NCBI GenBank assembly: GCA_963930645.1
Contig: OZ005662.1
Span: forward strand, 3,849,436-3,913,435
DNA length: 64,000 nt
Source of the DNA: Salticus scenicus
Taxonomy: Eukaryota; Arthropoda; Arachnida; Araneae; Salticidae
Direction: 5' to 3'
Shown: positions 61,740-64,000 of the stretch, piece after piece
Position numbering within the stretch: position 1 is the stretch's first letter
Layout: the number at the start of each line of letters is the position of its first letter
Program-made: the position numbers and the translations under genes
The notes under the pieces: generated by a model
The model's input: only the letters and a program-made list of their open reading frames with translations
Databases searched by the model: none
What the model was told of the DNA's origin: nothing

Positions 61740-62287
61740 ATAAATGCAGAATACAGTAAAACATACATATGTTGTGTATGCAAATTTTGAGTTCCCAAAC
61801 TTATTCATTACTTGATAATGCTGAGAGGTGATATAAAGGATTTGATAGGCATTGACCGTTGTTATTCGAAGCAAAGCATAATGGAAAAGAATCAAGGGTT
61901 TTTATCTTTTTAAATGTGCTATATTACTTTTGATTGGATTAAAATAAAAATATTGTCAAAATCCCTTATAGATAAGACTTTTTTTTTTTTTCTGAGATGA
62001 ACTGAAATTGATTTCATTCTAACAAAGATTGCTTTTTGAATATTTACAATATTTGCAGGAGGCTTTTATGTAAGAAGCTCAATACATTTGGCTAATAAAT
62101 TATGAAAAGGAAATTTCGTAAATGTAAATTCTTGTATATGCACAATTAAAAATTATTCAGTAAAAACACACTCAGTTTTCCAACGGAAACAAAATTTCCC
62201 AACTTTTTTAAGTATAAGAAAACAAGAATAAATTTAACGGTTCAGAATTTTCTAAATATAAACAAAAAAATATGTATATATATATAA
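61740..62287. other. Nothing recognised
   Basis: AT-rich sequence downstream of the zinc-finger region. It contains a TTTAACGGTTCAGAATTTTC phrase resembling the MITE at 2185-2557, and ends in a (TA)n tract at 62273-62287 before the dispersed repeat. Confidence 0.35.
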
Positions 62288-62790
62288 AATAATGATGATC
62301 TATTAAGCATAGTAGAAGCCAAGCAACAGATACACAATCACTGAAACACCAATGACCAATAAGATTTTAAAAAAAATTTATCAGTGGATGAAATACACTA
62401 ATGTAAAGAAACCAGATTTATTAACCAACAGCCTGCAAAGCAAACAAATCAATAAAGTAACACAACAAATCTTAACTCAAAACCACAAATTTAATCAAAA
62501 TTTATAAAGAAATAATTTAAGAAACTCAAGATAGGAAGGAAGGAGGCAGGCGGCAAGACTTGTGACTTGCTTGTGGGGTTAAACTAGTTTCACGCCGGCA
62601 ACACTCACCCAGCCTGCCACGACCAGAATAGGAGTCATATGGATTTAAAAAAGCAAAATTTCAAAGCAGATAAATAACAATGAAACCACGAAGCAACAAT
62701 GAAATTCACTGATTGATTACATTGTGTTTAATAGTATGATTAGAATTTTAAGAATAGTTGAAACTCAAAAAGGAAGAAACTTAAATTATA
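62288..62790 (+). repeat. ~500 bp dispersed repeat, copy 3, next to (TA)n
   Basis: Same orientation as 31573-31997, and complete like the inverted copy at 4090-4592. It starts AATGATGATCTATTAAGC right after a TA tract and extends to about GGAAGAAACTTAAATT. Shared blocks include GGAAGGAAGGAGGCAGG and CAGCCTGCCACGACCAGAA. Confidence 0.6.
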
Positions 62791-64000
62791 CATATATATA
62801 AACATTATATAATGAATAATTCTCACAGCAGATTTTTCCGTATAATACTATAGGGTTTGGCTGTCCGTGACAGAGAAATCTTATAAGATAATTAGCAAAG
62901 TATGACTAAGACTATGTAAGTGTACATTTCATCCAAATTCTTTTTATTTTTTTCTCATATTTTTTTTTTTTTTTAACAGTTGGTAGTATTGTACAATAGA
63001 TATAATCCTCTATTCATAAAAAATAATCTGAAAGTTTTGAAAAGATTAAAAATAAATAAATAAATAAAACTTTAAATGTGACACCCACTATGAGACTTTT
63101 CAAGTACTTTTCAGTTTTAAGGTACTTTAAGTAAATGAAGAAACACATTTCGTTTGCTAGTGGACCTCCAGATGACATCATTTATTTTATGTACTAAATT
63201 TCCCTTAATTTTATTCAAATTTGAACATTTTATTTAGTCAGTTAATTGTATTTCTTGTTGTTGGCATAAAAAGCACATTTGTTTTTTTCACTTAAGAAAT
63301 TAGTTTTAAAAAAGTGATTTAAAAAATAAATTTGTGCTTTTATATTAAGGTTTTCTCAAAACGATCAGTTTTTTTTCAATTTAAAAAACTTATCTCTCCA
63401 TGAAATGTTTTAAAATATTGGGTATTAAAAGCACTGGGTTTTCCTCATGTTTTTCAGTGAATATTGGTTTAAGACATTTAGGGGGCCCCTAACAAATTGA
63501 GTAAATTCAATAATGTTTGTGATCACCCTGTATCATTAAATGAATTTAATGATGTGTAATTTTAGGATATGTTAATATTGACAAATGCAATTTGTGGATG
63601 AATTTGTGTGCATGTTCAATGAAGATATGGGCATTTATTTTAAAACTCAAAAAAAGAAAAGAAAACAGCATGTTTTTTATTTATAATATACAGAATTTTA
63701 AACGAAAATTATTCCCACTTTCAGATAAATTGAAGAAAATTTTTTGAAACAATATACTGGAATCGGAATATAAATATTTTAAATATCTCATCAAATATGA
63801 GCATTTTTATGAAAAATGTTTTCACTGTGCATGCACGAAAGATAGAAAAAGTTTTATTTCATAGGTTGAAATCTAGATATATTGGGTAAGTTTTGTCAAA
63901 AGTTCATTTGAAGAGTAAAAATTAAGCAAATTGTTGGAAAAAAAACAAGCCAGATTTTATGTATTTTTCCACATTTGAAATTTCATAAGGGGTTTTTCAT
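62791..64000. other. Gene-free AT-rich stretch to the window end
   Basis: No gene was recognised. GTGATCACCCTGTAT at 63519-63533 looks like a right terminus of a mariner-type element (compare CAGGGTGAT at 57154), but no partner was found within the window to its left. Confidence 0.35.

Noticed and set aside
63519..63533. Mariner-type right terminus GTGATCACCCTGTAT
   Set aside because: No inverted partner lies within the window, so no element can be defined. Noted only in the description of the flanking stretch.
1..64000. CRISPR array, bacterial operon or phage region
   Set aside because: No regularly spaced short direct repeats, no operonic ORFs and no ribosome-binding sites. Introns and eukaryotic transposons show the sequence is nuclear eukaryotic.

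Overview
This window looks like part of a large, AT-rich, intron-rich, transposon-dense eukaryotic genome. An arthropod is likely and a spider or other arachnid is my best guess. The grounds are the protein families present (a Sec24C/D-type COPII gene with multi-kilobase introns, a 12-finger C2H2 protein, a Penelope-like element, a DUF4817-type mariner), the several tRNA-derived SINE families, and the very low density of host coding sequence. The species cannot be named from the sequence alone.

Host genes. (1) The last five coding exons of a Sec24C/D-type COPII cargo adaptor lie on the + strand between 1013 and 18961. All splice sites are canonical, the phases are consistent, and the protein ends at a TAA. 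The four introns are 3.2 to 5.9 kb and are full of mobile elements. (2) An intact, apparently single-exon C2H2 zinc-finger gene lies at 60152-61243 (+). About 400 bp downstream is a decayed finger fragment. Weak candidates are an isolated terminal exon near 58766 and a 103-codon ORF at 59571.

Mobile DNA makes up nearly everything else. By region: 0.5-6.4 kb holds MITEs, a 1.3 kb CCTGCC-ended element, and a nested hAT-like element inside a foldback element. 10-14.2 kb holds hAT-like MITEs and a Penelope-like element whose RT part is inverted relative to its GIY-YIG part. 16-18.6 kb holds a hairpin-ended element and an inverted pair of tRNA-like SINEs. 29-35.6 kb holds two more hairpin-ended elements and a hAT-like element carrying a nested MITE. 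37.6-40.4 kb holds SINEs, a Helitron-like element and a Tc1 fragment. 41.1-46.0 kb holds a hairpin-ended fragment and a tandem array of ~630-bp units invaded by a Tc3-like transposon and a SINE. 47.5-51.0 kb holds an inverted repeat pair, one copy carrying a pogo-like MITE. 51.4-54.5 kb holds a Tigger/pogo pseudogene broken by a second transposon. 55.8-58.7 kb holds two mariner-type elements abutting at a shared TA. 59.1-59.4 kb holds a tRNA-Ser-derived SINE with a 13-bp target duplication.

The most unusual item is a dispersed family, with full-length copies at 16170-17231, 29568-30321 and 32426-33442. Each copy has a 5' hairpin whose outer arm recurs in inverted form near the 3' end, just before a GTGTG/CACAC hairpin ending in CACACCAG. 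The arm sequence differs between copies, but the match within each copy is preserved. I could not assign it to a named superfamily.
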